Counted from the first letter of the stretch, positions 1 through 7,148 are shown. The stretch: DNA of 64,000 nucleotides from Lachnospiraceae bacterium (GCA_024684085.1 JAIKXM010000039.1:1-64000), one strand, 5' to 3'. Program-made: numbers and translations. The notes: generated from the letters alone by a model not told the origin.

Positions 1-129
1 ATCTCCGCTCATTCATCAAAAGAATCTCAGGCTGCGTATAAGGCATTGGGATGCGTGCATGCCGAGGAGATAATACCTTCGATCGCAGATGAAGAACCAT
101 TTGATGTACAGATGGAATATGTATTATGA
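1..129 (+). CDS. GNAT family N-acetyltransferase, C-terminal fragment (5' end outside window)
   Basis: An open frame runs from base 1 to the TGA at 127-129 without a start, so only the last 42 residues are visible. The tail contains SSKESQAAYKALGC followed by EPFDVQMEYVL, which resembles the end of GNAT acetyltransferases, where the acetyl-CoA-binding region is followed by a short acidic tail and a final beta strand. This is recognition by eye of a short fragment. The substrate cannot be guessed. The gene is followed by decayed sequence, so it may mark the edge of an accessory region. Confidence 0.6.
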   Translation: MSAHSSKESQAAYKALGCVHAEEIIPSIADEEPFDVQMEYVL

Positions 130-567
130 AAGGTGAGAAAGGGACGTATGGATATGAATTATGAGATTGTAGATAAAGCAGTGTATTACCGGAGCGGAGT
201 ATTCCGCCATTTTACGGAAGATTGCAAGTGTTCAACTTCTATGACCGCGAGAATAGATGTAAGCCTTCCGGATCTGGCAGTTTCAACGGTTGTCTCTGTA
301 TTGTTGAAACCGTATAGGCATGACGGCAAAAGCAAGAACTCTGTTGATTGAGTAAGTGTCAGTTGTCCATCTGCTTCGGTTCGTATATAATCCATGATAT
401 AGGATCCTCCTGTTGATTGGGTTTGTACATCCGGCAAGATGCAACTCAACCTTATAGGAAGATCCTTTTTTATGCAACTGTCAAGGTACTATGCCGTCGG
501 GTCAGCGGCTGATGTATCACATAGAAAAAATGAGTGACCCATTATTATTACAGATGTGGATTGATAT
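130..567. other. Decayed intergenic stretch with gene remnants
   Basis: No convincing intact gene is visible. A 67-codon plus-strand frame from ATG 148 begins MDMNYEIVDKA, like the start of a small effector-binding (GyrI-like) domain, but then runs into sequence without family character. Minus-strand frames at 186-477 (87 and 64 codons) overlap each other and read like pieces of one broken gene split over frames. A 26-codon frame at 491-571 is also present. I read the stretch as remnants, consistent with the pseudogene immediately downstream. The identity of the broken genes is unknown. Confidence 0.4.
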
Positions 568-906
568 ATGAAGAATATTTGGCAAGAAATAGTAAATATA
601 ACAGAAAAATCAGATAGAAATATAAATATTTTAAATTGTAATAATACTAATGTGAACGAAGAATGTGAAAGATTAGGAATACCTTCGGATTCTGTTTTAT
701 TTTAAGGAGTTGCCAATTCTAATGGAATAGTAATTGATGATTGGATACGAATTTGAGGGCAGCGTAATTCCATGAATGCAGGAGTTTATTATTATAATTC
801 AAAATTTAAGGATTATATTTCTGGGATGATTCTTGTTGCTGGTGATGTTGTTGGTGGATTATTTGCAATAAATGTAAATACTGATGATTGAGGACTTACG
901 ATGTAG
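568..906 (+). pseudogene. DUF2625-like protein, broken by in-frame stops
   Basis: Reading from ATG 568 in one frame gives a protein-like sequence interrupted by TAA at 703, TGA at 754, TGA at 889 and TAG at 904. The pieces NGIVIDDWIRI, GVYYYNS and LVAGDVVGGLFAINVN match the core of DUF2625 proteins, which have an IDxGWIRI-like segment and a DDVLGGFFAING-like segment. No frameshift is needed over about 110 codons, so decay is recent or only by point substitution. Immediately after, frame 897-971 reads YDVGVRCGEAGDGEFISLYA and stops. That looks like the 3' end of another, unrecognised gene. Family assignment is by eye. Confidence 0.55.
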
Positions 907-1017
907 GCGTTCGATGCGGTGAAGCAGGTGATGGAGAGTTTATTAGCCTGTATGCGGATATTGAATACTAAAGAAAGGGCGAACGGGAGATGATCCCCTA
1001 ATGATAGAAAGAACGAT

Positions 1018-1425
1018 ATGTGTTATTTTATGTATGGAGCTTTATTGGGAGATGTTCCACAATATGAATATGATTGTATTAAGAATAGATATGACTTGAA
1101 AATAGCTCGTGGAACAAAACATGATATTAAAACAGCAGTGAAAACTGCAGCTGATTGCGTTCAGGAGGATTTCCGTATCACTGAAGGAATCTGTGACTGC
1201 GGAGGTCCTTTTGGGATGCATGATACATCTGACGCTGATATTATTGAACTTAGTAATCTGATCAGGGATCTATCGGTACTTCCCGGTGCTAAACAAATTA
1301 ATATCTGCATAACATGGACGGGAAAACAGAACAAAAGAGAGATTAAGTTAAAGCTTAGCGAGATAGATTTAGAGCAAACGCTTGCTGATATGTCTGAAAA
1401 CACTATGTATTCTATTTATCTATAG
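1018..1425 (+). CDS. Conserved hypothetical protein, cysteine-containing, 135 aa
   Basis: The frame encodes 135 residues with good amino acid composition. It has a CDCGGPFGMHD segment near residue 59 and a LPGAKQINICITWTGK segment near residue 92, which look like conserved motifs of a small soluble protein. I do not recognise a named domain and give no function. There is no strong Shine-Dalgarno before ATG 1018, and ATG 1033 (residue 6) is an alternative start. It is the only intact gene between the decayed region and the AI-2E-type permease, which faces it from the other strand. Confidence 0.6.
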   Translation: MCYFMYGALLGDVPQYEYDCIKNRYDLKIARGTKHDIKTAVKTAADCVQEDFRITEGICDCGGPFGMHDTSDADIIELSNLIRDLSVLPGAKQINICITWTGKQNKREIKLKLSEIDLEQTLADMSENTMYSIYL

Positions 1426-1520
1426 AGCACATGCAACTATTCGCAAAAGAATAGTTTAACGAAAAGATATTATGCAAAAATAGGCTAAAACAGATTATAC
1501 TTACAGTATTTCCTTATTCT

Positions 1521-1560
1521 AATATGCGCCCAAGACCATATTCCGGACTTGAGCGCATTT
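1521..1560. terminator. Bidirectional intrinsic terminator-like hairpin
   Basis: AATATGCGCCCAAG pairs with CTTGAGCGCATTT around a 13-base loop. It lies between the convergent hypothetical gene (plus) and the AI-2E permease (minus), two bases after the permease stop codon. Flanking A and T runs are short, so termination strength is uncertain. Confidence 0.6.
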
Positions 1561-1561
1561 A

Positions 1562-2974
1562 TTAATTATTCTTATGGAACTTTTCTTTGATCTTCTGGAT
1601 AAATCTGATCAAGCGACTCTTCAGACTCTTTTCGCTATCTTCGGATCCATCATTTAAGCCGTCCTGCTCGGAATTCATGCTTAATTTGATATAATTCTTC
1701 GTATACTCATTATCTTCATTCATTTCATCAAAAGTTACGAAGCGTTCGTCATCATCAATATGATCAAGTTCTATATATTCCGAAGAATTAAGTGTCAGAT
1801 CTTTTTTTATCAATCGATTATTGATATTACGTCTGATAAATGCATATATTATGGCAAATACAGGCACTCCTATGAGCATACCGGTGAATCCGAAATAACC
1901 GCTGAATATTGTGATGGCAACGATGATCCAGAAGCTCGATATTCCGATGGAATTACCAAGGATCGCGGGTCCGATTATATTACCGTCGAGCTGCTGTAAT
2001 GCAAGAATAATTATAAGGAAGACCAAGCATTTTTTGGGATCGACCAATAATATGAGAAAAGCTGATGGGATCGCCCCAAGTAAAGGTCCGAAAAAAGGAA
2101 TTATATTGGTAACGCCGATGATAACACTTACAAGCAAAGCATATGGCATCTTGGCTAATAAAAGCAAAATAAAGCATAATATCCCGATAATGATGGAATC
2201 TATTATCTTGCCGATAAGAAAGCCACCAAAAGTATCATTGATGAATCTGAGGTCCATGATCAGATTATTTGCCTTTGTTTTATTGCACAATGAATATATT
2301 ACTTTTTTTGCCTGGCCAATGAACTTTTCCTTACTGATCAACAGATAGATCGCCATGATAAGACCGATCAGGATATCCATTATGGTATTGACCAGATTAA
2401 CGACACCTGAGTATATATTGACAGCATACTCCTTAAGATTGGGAAGGATCGTATTCTCTGTCAGATTCTCAAGGAATTCACTCACACTGTCAAAAGCCTC
2501 ATCAATATTCTTAATGGGAATAAAATCGGTATTTGTTAAAAACTTATCAATCTGAGTGATCACATTATCATAATATGTAGGGAAGTTATTAATGATACTC
2601 TCTATACTTGTGAATAATTCAGGAAGAACATTCATAAAGAACAGATAGAGTAAATAGATAACAAAGATCAGAGAAAAAAATACGCAGATCACACGAAATC
2701 TCTTCTTATCCTTTGGCTTGATGGCGATCTTTTTGTGATCATAGTATTTCTTGATTATCTTGGTCTCAAGGAAATTAACGATAGGCCAAAGCAGATAAGC
2801 GATAACAAAACCATATATAAAAGGCATCAGGACATTAAAAAACTTATTGACATTGAATACAAAGACCTTACTTCCGTTATTTAACAGATAGTTAAAACTG
2901 ATAGATATCATAGCTACTATCAGTAAGGTGAATCCCATCTTAAAATACTTGTTTTTCCTTAATCTCTTGAACAT
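1562..2974 (-). CDS. AI-2E family transporter (permease)
   Basis: This is a 470-residue polytopic membrane protein of the AI-2E exporter-like family (PF01594). The N-terminus has a hydrophobic helix at about 12-32 and another near 48-66. A helix near 98-115 is followed by a long soluble segment (about 120-195), and then a C-terminal block of helices at about 200-375 contains GVTNIIPFFGPLLGAIPSA, a hallmark stretch of the family. The tail after about 385 is acidic and cytoplasmic. Members export small molecules or exchange ions; the substrate here is unknown. The start has GGGGAG upstream. It is divergent from ttcA across a 400-bp region that holds a small mobile element. Confidence 0.88.
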   Translation of the reverse strand: MFKRLRKNKYFKMGFTLLIVAMISISFNYLLNNGSKVFVFNVNKFFNVLMPFIYGFVIAYLLWPIVNFLETKIIKKYYDHKKIAIKPKDKKRFRVICVFFSLIFVIYLLYLFFMNVLPELFTSIESIINNFPTYYDNVITQIDKFLTNTDFIPIKNIDEAFDSVSEFLENLTENTILPNLKEYAVNIYSGVVNLVNTIMDILIGLIMAIYLLISKEKFIGQAKKVIYSLCNKTKANNLIMDLRFINDTFGGFLIGKIIDSIIIGILCFILLLLAKMPYALLVSVIIGVTNIIPFFGPLLGAIPSAFLILLVDPKKCLVFLIIILALQQLDGNIIGPAILGNSIGISSFWIIVAITIFSGYFGFTGMLIGVPVFAIIYAFIRRNINNRLIKKDLTLNSSEYIELDHIDDDERFVTFDEMNEDNEYTKNYIKLSMNSEQDGLNDGSEDSEKSLKSRLIRFIQKIKEKFHKNN

Positions 2975-3041
2975 TTATACTACTCTCCCCTGTCGGATAA
3001 ATATTGAGAAATGAAACATAATTCCAACATGCAATTTACGA

Positions 3042-3122
3042 GTTATTGTTCACACCCGTGTTTTTGTAAATAGCTACAGGAAATATATTTCCTGTAGCGG
3101 ACAGACACCTGTGAACACTAAC
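3042..3122. mobile_element. 81-bp palindromic MITE-like element, simple form
   Basis: The ends GTTATTGTTCACA and TGTGAACACTAAC form 13-bp terminal inverted repeats with one mismatch. The element is flanked by perfect 8-bp direct repeats, ATTTACGA at 3034-3041 and 3123-3130, which is the signature of transposition. Its centre is a perfect 26-bp palindrome, GCTACAGGAAATATATTTCC plus TGTAGC. It encodes nothing and must be moved by a transposase supplied elsewhere. It is the empty version of the 185-bp elements at 6556 and 60356. Confidence 0.9.
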
Positions 3123-3154
3123 ATTTACGACTCATAGATTAAAGTATATCACAT

Positions 3155-3183
3155 TTGTACTTTTTAGTGAACTTTATTATAAT
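3155..3183 (+). promoter_or_regulatory. Candidate promoter for ttcA-xer
   Basis: TTGTAC at 3155-3160 and TATAAT at 3178-3183 are separated by exactly 17 bp, as in sigma-A promoters. Transcription would begin near 3190, giving a leader of about 190 nt before the ttcA start at 3383. That leader contains the 36-bp tandem repeat. Assigned by sequence only. Confidence 0.55.
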
Positions 3184-3237
3184 TATATGCGGAGCATAAA
3201 CAACATATATAATTCAGTATGTAATATGGTAAAGAAT

Positions 3238-3309
3238 GCAGTGATCGGTACTAAATATTGTTAAGCAAAAAATACAGTGATAGGTACTAAATAATGTTAA
3301 TCAAAAAGT
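3238..3309. repeat. Two 36-bp imperfect tandem repeats in the ttcA leader
   Basis: Unit one (3238-3273) and unit two (3274-3309) share the core GGTACTAAATA and then TGTTAA and CAAAAA, with about five differences in 36 positions. Only two units are present with no spacer, so this is not a CRISPR. It could be a duplicated regulatory site or neutral duplication. Confidence 0.75.
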
Positions 3310-3382
3310 AAAGCAAAAGATCAACAAAACTAACAATGAATTGTTTTGTATTCAGAGTGGATATTAATAACAGAGACCAATT

Positions 3383-4117
3383 ATGAAACTACAGAAATTA
3401 TGCAGTTATACAAGAAGAGCTATTCAGGATTATAACATGATCAGTGAAGGCGATAAGATCGCTATCGGAGTATCGGGTGGCAAGGATAGTCTTACTTTGC
3501 TCATGGCACTCTCTTCCTTACAAAACTTTTATCCTCTTTCATTTGAGATCTGCGCCATATCTGTTGATCTTGGACTTCCCAACATGGACTTTTCACCGAT
3601 ACGTAAGCTCTGTGAAGACCTTAATGTACCGTATTTTGTTGAAGAGACTCAGATATCCGAGATTGTCTTCGAAAGACGCGAAGAGAAGAATCCCTGCGCA
3701 TTATGTTCTAATCTTCGTAAGGGTGCGCTTAATGATCTGGCAAGGGAAATCGGATGTAATAAAGTGGCATATGCTCACCACAAGGATGATGTGATCGAGA
3801 CCATGATGCTATCCCTTCTCTATGAGGGAAGATTTCACTCATTTGCTCCCGTCACAGAATTGTCCGAATCGGATATCACTCTTATAAGACCATTGATATA
3901 TGTAAGCGAGGCCGAGGTAAAGGGGTTCGCTAAACGCTATGAACTGCCCGTAATGGTCAACACCTGTCCGGTTGACGGCGCTACAAAGCGTGAAGAAGTC
4001 CATAACATTGTAAGTGATTTAACACGTAATATCCCTGATGTAAAAAAGAGGCTATTCAAATCCGTAACAAGCAGCAATATCGAAGGCTGGTACGGAGACA
4101 AGATCGCAAGATATTGA
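3383..4117 (+). CDS. ttcA: TtcA-family tRNA thiolation ATPase (PP-loop)
   Basis: The 244-residue protein has the PP-loop pyrophosphatase motif SGGKDS near residue 31, used to adenylate the target base. It also has a CxxC motif (CALC, about 110) and a later cysteine (NTCPVDG, about 195) that match the iron-sulfur cysteines of TtcA/TtuA enzymes. YAHHKDDVIETM is the second conserved family stretch. The family makes 2-thiocytidine or related thiolated bases in tRNA; many Firmicutes members have untested targets, so the exact nucleotide is inferred. The next gene follows after 16 bp, suggesting an operon. Confidence 0.83.
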   Translation: MKLQKLCSYTRRAIQDYNMISEGDKIAIGVSGGKDSLTLLMALSSLQNFYPLSFEICAISVDLGLPNMDFSPIRKLCEDLNVPYFVEETQISEIVFERREEKNPCALCSNLRKGALNDLAREIGCNKVAYAHHKDDVIETMMLSLLYEGRFHSFAPVTELSESDITLIRPLIYVSEAEVKGFAKRYELPVMVNTCPVDGATKREEVHNIVSDLTRNIPDVKKRLFKSVTSSNIEGWYGDKIARY

Positions 4118-4133
4118 ATTGGAGTAATCAAAA

Positions 4134-5189
4134 TTGAGAGATAACAGTAATTATCATGATCAGATAAACAGATCACAGATAGAGAAACTCAGAGAGATAC
4201 TTAATACTCTCCCATCCTTCTGTAAAATATATTTCAGAGGAATGAATGATATAATCGCAGCAAGGACCAAGATCGCATATGCATATGATCTCAGAGTCTT
4301 CTTCGAATATGTCCGTAACAACACGGACTATTGTAATAATTATGAGATGCAGGATATCCCAATGAGTATTCTCGATAAGATCAAACGCGAAGATATCGAA
4401 GAATATCTTGAGTATCTGTCCCTTTATAAGAAGGATGATGACAATGATGTAATGAATGAAGAAAGAGGAAAGAGCAGGAAGCTTGCTTCCCTTCGAAGCT
4501 TCTATAACTATTTCTATAAGAATGAACTTATAGAGACTAATCCACCTTCTCTTGTACCCATGCCCAAGCTTCATGAAAAAGAGATAATCCGTTTGGATAC
4601 TGATGAAGTGGCTATCCTTTTGGATCAGGTTGAAGCAGGAACCAATCTTACACGCAAACAGCTTGAATATCATTCCAAAACAGTTACAAGAGACCTGGCC
4701 ATTCTTACTCTTCTGCTCGGAACCGGTATTCGAGTATCTGAATGTGTAGGTATCAATATATCGGATGTTGATTTTAAGAATAATAAGATTAAGATCATCA
4801 GAAAAGGTGGATATGAAGATGTTGTCTACTTTGGAGAAGAAGTTGAAAAAGCGCTTAATGACTATCTTGAACAAAGAAGGATGATAATTCCGGTTGATGG
4901 ACACGAAGATGCATTATTCTTATCAATGCAGAATAAACGTATCTCCGTAAGAAGCGTTGAGATCCTGACCAAAAAATACGCATCTAATGTAACAGCACTT
5001 AAGAAGATCACTCCTCACAAATTACGTTCTACCTTTGGCACGAATCTGTACCAGGAAACCGGAGATATCTATCTTGTGGCAGATGTTCTCGGACATAAGG
5101 ATGTTAATACGACAAGAAAGCACTATGCTGCTATGAAGGATGAACATAAGAGAAAGGCCGCTAAGGCTATTAAACTTCGTGAAGACTAA
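4134..5189 (+). CDS. Tyrosine recombinase, XerC/XerD-like
   Basis: This is a 351-residue phage-integrase-family recombinase. An N-terminal SAM-like DNA-binding domain (about 20-120) is followed by the catalytic domain. The catalytic residues are visible: Arg in GTGIRVSE (about 204), HKLRS (about 302-306), His in LGHKDVNTTRKHY and the nucleophilic Tyr at the end of that motif (about 336). It is somewhat longer than a standard 300-residue Xer protein. The start is TTG with GGAG 9 bases upstream, because the frame has no better-placed ATG. It lies beside lexA without phage genes, so a role in chromosome dimer resolution is more likely than a prophage integrase. Confidence 0.85.
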   Translation: MRDNSNYHDQINRSQIEKLREILNTLPSFCKIYFRGMNDIIAARTKIAYAYDLRVFFEYVRNNTDYCNNYEMQDIPMSILDKIKREDIEEYLEYLSLYKKDDDNDVMNEERGKSRKLASLRSFYNYFYKNELIETNPPSLVPMPKLHEKEIIRLDTDEVAILLDQVEAGTNLTRKQLEYHSKTVTRDLAILTLLLGTGIRVSECVGINISDVDFKNNKIKIIRKGGYEDVVYFGEEVEKALNDYLEQRRMIIPVDGHEDALFLSMQNKRISVRSVEILTKKYASNVTALKKITPHKLRSTFGTNLYQETGDIYLVADVLGHKDVNTTRKHYAAMKDEHKRKAAKAIKLRED

Positions 5190-5284
5190 AGAATAGCATC
5201 ATAGTCTCGATCACATCGCACTTATGATGAACATAAGACATTATATTTCATACGTTATAGCTTATAAGCATTTTCATATTAAGA

Positions 5285-5644
5285 TCATTTGAACTCTGAA
5301 GAATAATAAGGGATCACAAGACTCATACCTCTTGTAAGATCATCACTGCTCAGATTATTGATAAATAATACTTCCTTCTTAAAAGCAGAGTAATTCTTGA
5401 AATTAAATCCATACTTCTCATAGAGATCATTCATATCCTCATGCGGATGTATAACGGTTGAAGTATAGTACTTATAATAATTGACAGTATCATCACCGCT
5501 TGCATTAACTGCAAGTCTTACTGCCATTACCGTAATAAAGATAACTGAAGCAAGAAGAACTATGGCAGATGTTATATGCCTTCTTATCTGCTGCTTACGT
5601 CTGTAATTGATATATCTTCCGTTTGTATCCTTAAGAGTCTTCAT
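5285..5644 (-). CDS. yneA: YneA-like SOS cell-division inhibitor (small membrane protein with LysM-like tail)
   Basis: The 119-residue protein has a basic N-terminus, one transmembrane helix at about 25-48, and an extracytoplasmic tail whose end (LTRGMSLVIPYY) resembles the last strand of a degenerate LysM domain. It is divergent from lexA, and its own promoter has a perfect LexA box between -35 and -10. This matches Bacillus yneA, which is divergent from lexA and blocks division during the SOS response. Sequence similarity to YneA is weak, so the name rests on layout, size, topology and regulation. CGGAGG precedes the ATG. Confidence 0.7.
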   Translation of the reverse strand: MKTLKDTNGRYINYRRKQQIRRHITSAIVLLASVIFITVMAVRLAVNASGDDTVNYYKYYTSTVIHPHEDMNDLYEKYGFNFKNYSAFKKEVLFINNLSSDDLTRGMSLVIPYYSSEFK

Positions 5645-5676
5645 AATAACCTGTTTCCTCCGATTGACAATAATGC

Positions 5677-5783
5677 AAACAAATGTTTGTTACATGGTCA
5701 TTATATAGAACAAATGTTCAAAAGTCAATAGATAAATCGAACATATTTTCTATTAACAGAACATATTTTTGGAATATATGTTT
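5677..5783. promoter_or_regulatory. Cluster of LexA-type operator boxes
   Basis: Five 12-bp sites of the form GAAC-N4-GTTC or close variants lie in 107 bp: AAACAAATGTTT (5677), GAACAAATGTTC (5708, perfect), GAACATATTTTC (5739), GAACATATTTTT (5759) and GAATATATGTTT (5772). Start-to-start distances are 31, 31, 20 and 13 bp. The known Gram-positive LexA consensus is CGAAC-N4-GTTCG. Only the 5708 site is a full match; the others are inferred weaker sites. Confidence 0.75.
5700..5728 (-). promoter_or_regulatory. yneA-like promoter with embedded LexA box
   Basis: On the minus strand, TTGACT (5728-5723) and TATAAT (5705-5700) are 17 bp apart. The perfect LexA palindrome GAACATTTGTTC at 5708-5719 lies wholly in the spacer, so LexA binding would block RNA polymerase directly. 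This is a textbook SOS promoter. Confidence 0.85.
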
Positions 5784-5810
5784 GCCCTATCGAATAATTA
5801 ATGCTATAAT
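5782..5810 (+). promoter_or_regulatory. lexA promoter
   Basis: TTGCCC (5782-5787) and TATAAT (5805-5810) are spaced by 17 bp, 44 bp ahead of the lexA ATG. The weak LexA-like site at 5772-5783 touches the -35, as expected for autoregulation. Confidence 0.75.
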
Positions 5811-5853
5811 AGCCATGAACAAACCAAAGATGTTCGTTCGGAAGGAGAAGTTA

Positions 5854-6480
5854 ATGAGAAAGAAAAGTGAAGGTATTTCATCTAAGCAACAGGAGATTCT
5901 CGATTATATTAAGGAAGAGGTTTTGAAAAGGGGTTATCCCCCGTCAGTAAGAGATATATGTTCAGCTGTTGATCTCAAGTCCACTTCTTCTGTTCATTCG
6001 CACCTTGAGAAGCTTGAGAGTCTGGGTTATATACGTCGTGATCCTACCAAGCCTCGTGCTATTGAGATCGTAGATGACAGCTTTAATATTGTCAGAACAG
6101 AGACTACTTCTCTTCCCGTTATAGGTACTGTTGCAGCAGGTTCACCTATCTTAGCCGAAGAGAATATCAGTAATTATTTTCCGGTTCCTGCTGATATGGT
6201 TCCCCGTGGAGAGCCCTCCTTTATTCTCAAGGTAAAGGGCGATTCCATGATCAATGCCGGTATTTTCAACGGAGATCAGATCTTCGTACAGTGCTGTAAT
6301 ACCGCACATAACGGTGATACTGTAGTTGCACTCATTGATGATTCCGCAACGGTTAAGACTTTCTATAAGGAACAGGGACATATACGACTTCAGCCTGAGA
6401 ATGATACCATGGATCCTATCATCGTAGATGACTGCCGTATCCTGGGTAAGGTATTTGGCGTATTCAGATTGTATCGTTAA
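5854..6480 (+). CDS. lexA: LexA, SOS transcriptional repressor
   Basis: The 208-residue protein has an N-terminal winged helix (SSKQQEILDYIKEE, then the recognition helix in STSSVHSHLEKL) and a C-terminal S24 peptidase domain. The self-cleavage site Ala-Gly is in VAAGSP (about 95-96), the nucleophile is Ser in GDSM (about 131) and the general base is Lys in TVKTFY (about 168), so the protein should be cleavable on RecA activation. The ORF track starts at 5683, but ATG 5854 has GGAAGGAG in good position and begins with the family N-terminus; the longer form would include the operators. It controls itself and yneA. Confidence 0.95.
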   Translation: MRKKSEGISSKQQEILDYIKEEVLKRGYPPSVRDICSAVDLKSTSSVHSHLEKLESLGYIRRDPTKPRAIEIVDDSFNIVRTETTSLPVIGTVAAGSPILAEENISNYFPVPADMVPRGEPSFILKVKGDSMINAGIFNGDQIFVQCCNTAHNGDTVVALIDDSATVKTFYKEQGHIRLQPENDTMDPIIVDDCRILGKVFGVFRLYR

Positions 6481-6555
6481 GTACTGTATTCTTTGATCAC
6501 ATACTTATTCTTAAAGTAAGTGACCGTTATTTTACAATCTTTATATCAGGATTTG

Positions 6556-6740
6556 ATTACGGTTCACACCCGTGTTTTTGTAAATAGCTACAGAAAATAT
6601 ATTCACAATAAACGCCTATGTGAGCGTCGGCACTTAGCGAGGCAAAGCCGAGCTTAGTGTCCGCTACGCTCACATAGGAGCGAAAGCGCCGTTTCGGTGA
6701 ATATATTTCCTGTAGCGGACAGACACCTGTGAACAGTAAC
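6556..6740. mobile_element. 185-bp MITE-like element carrying the 96-bp cassette
   Basis: The ends ATTACGGTTCACA and TGTGAACAGTAAC are imperfect inverted repeats, and perfect 8-bp direct repeats AGGATTTG flank them (6548-6555, 6741-6748). The outer part is the same element as at 3042. Its AATATATT centre is duplicated (6596-6603, 6700-6707) around a 96-bp cassette at 6604-6699. The cassette folds into a long hairpin, with CTATGTGAGCGT pairing exactly with ACGCTCACATAG. It lies between the convergent lexA and rsfS genes, where it disrupts nothing. The rest of 6481-6815 is AT-rich spacer plus the rsfS terminator. Confidence 0.9.
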
Positions 6741-6800
6741 AGGATTTGTCGATCATCAATATACGTAATTCAATATTCATTTATATCCTATAAGAGAAGG

Positions 6801-6833
6801 AAAAAGGTTAGCACTTTATATGCTAACCTTTTT
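6801..6833 (-). terminator. Intrinsic terminator of the rplU-rsfS operon
   Basis: GGTTAGCA (6806-6813) and TGCTAACC (6821-6828) form an 8-bp stem. On the minus strand it is followed by a U-run. The rsfS stop codon (6816-6818) lies in the hairpin loop, so gene end and operon end coincide. Confidence 0.85.
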
Positions 6834-7148
6834 TCCGTCTGACCAGATATGATCTATATCATAATATGCTCTGTCATCTTTGCAGAACAGATGAATGATG
6901 ATATCTTTATAGTCCATTAATATCCAATTACCTGATCGGTAACCTTCAATATGATCGTAATACTTACCTATCTCCTTCATCTTCTCTTCTATGTTGTCAC
7001 ACATAGCCTGAATCTGATTAACATTAGCGGCAGTAGCGATCACCATTATATCAGCCATAACAGATATCTGAGATATATCCAGGATACTGATATCTTCGGC
7101 TTTTTTATCATCTAACGCTTCTTTAATGAGTCTGATTGTCTTTTCCAT
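6816..7148 (-). CDS. rsfS: Ribosomal silencing factor RsfS
   Basis: The 110-residue protein belongs to the RsfS/Iojap/YbeB family, which binds ribosomal protein L14 and prevents subunit joining during slow growth. Conserved stretches include DISQISVMADIMVIATA near the N-terminus, HIEGYRSGNWILMDYKDIIIHLF in the middle, and the YYDIDHIW end. I chose ATG 7148, which has AGGAGAAC just upstream; the longer frame to 7175 extends into yqeK. It overlaps the yqeK 3' end by 26 nt, as is usual for translationally coupled genes, and is the last gene of its operon. Confidence 0.92.
   Translation of the reverse strand: MEKTIRLIKEALDDKKAEDISILDISQISVMADIMVIATAANVNQIQAMCDNIEEKMKEIGKYYDHIEGYRSGNWILMDYKDIIIHLFCKDDRAYYDIDHIWSDGKKVSI

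Noticed and set aside
186-449. Minus-strand 87-codon frame as a transposase fragment
   Set aside because: I could not match it to any transposase motif, and overlapping frames are equally plausible, so it is only reported as decayed sequence.
1911-2348. 145-codon plus-strand frame inside the AI-2E permease
   Set aside because: It is antisense to a well-supported membrane protein and its composition is that of a shadow frame.
3238-3309. Possible CRISPR from the 36-bp repeats
   Set aside because: There are only two adjacent imperfect units with no spacers and no cas genes nearby.
4134-5189. Prophage integrase
   Set aside because: No phage genes, attachment-site repeats or tRNA target are seen nearby; it is co-oriented with ttcA and next to lexA, as for a chromosomal Xer-type recombinase.
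5683-5853. N-terminal extension of LexA in the ORF track (57 residues)
   Set aside because: It would translate the operator and promoter region, and ATG 5854 has a strong ribosome-binding site and the normal LexA N-terminus.
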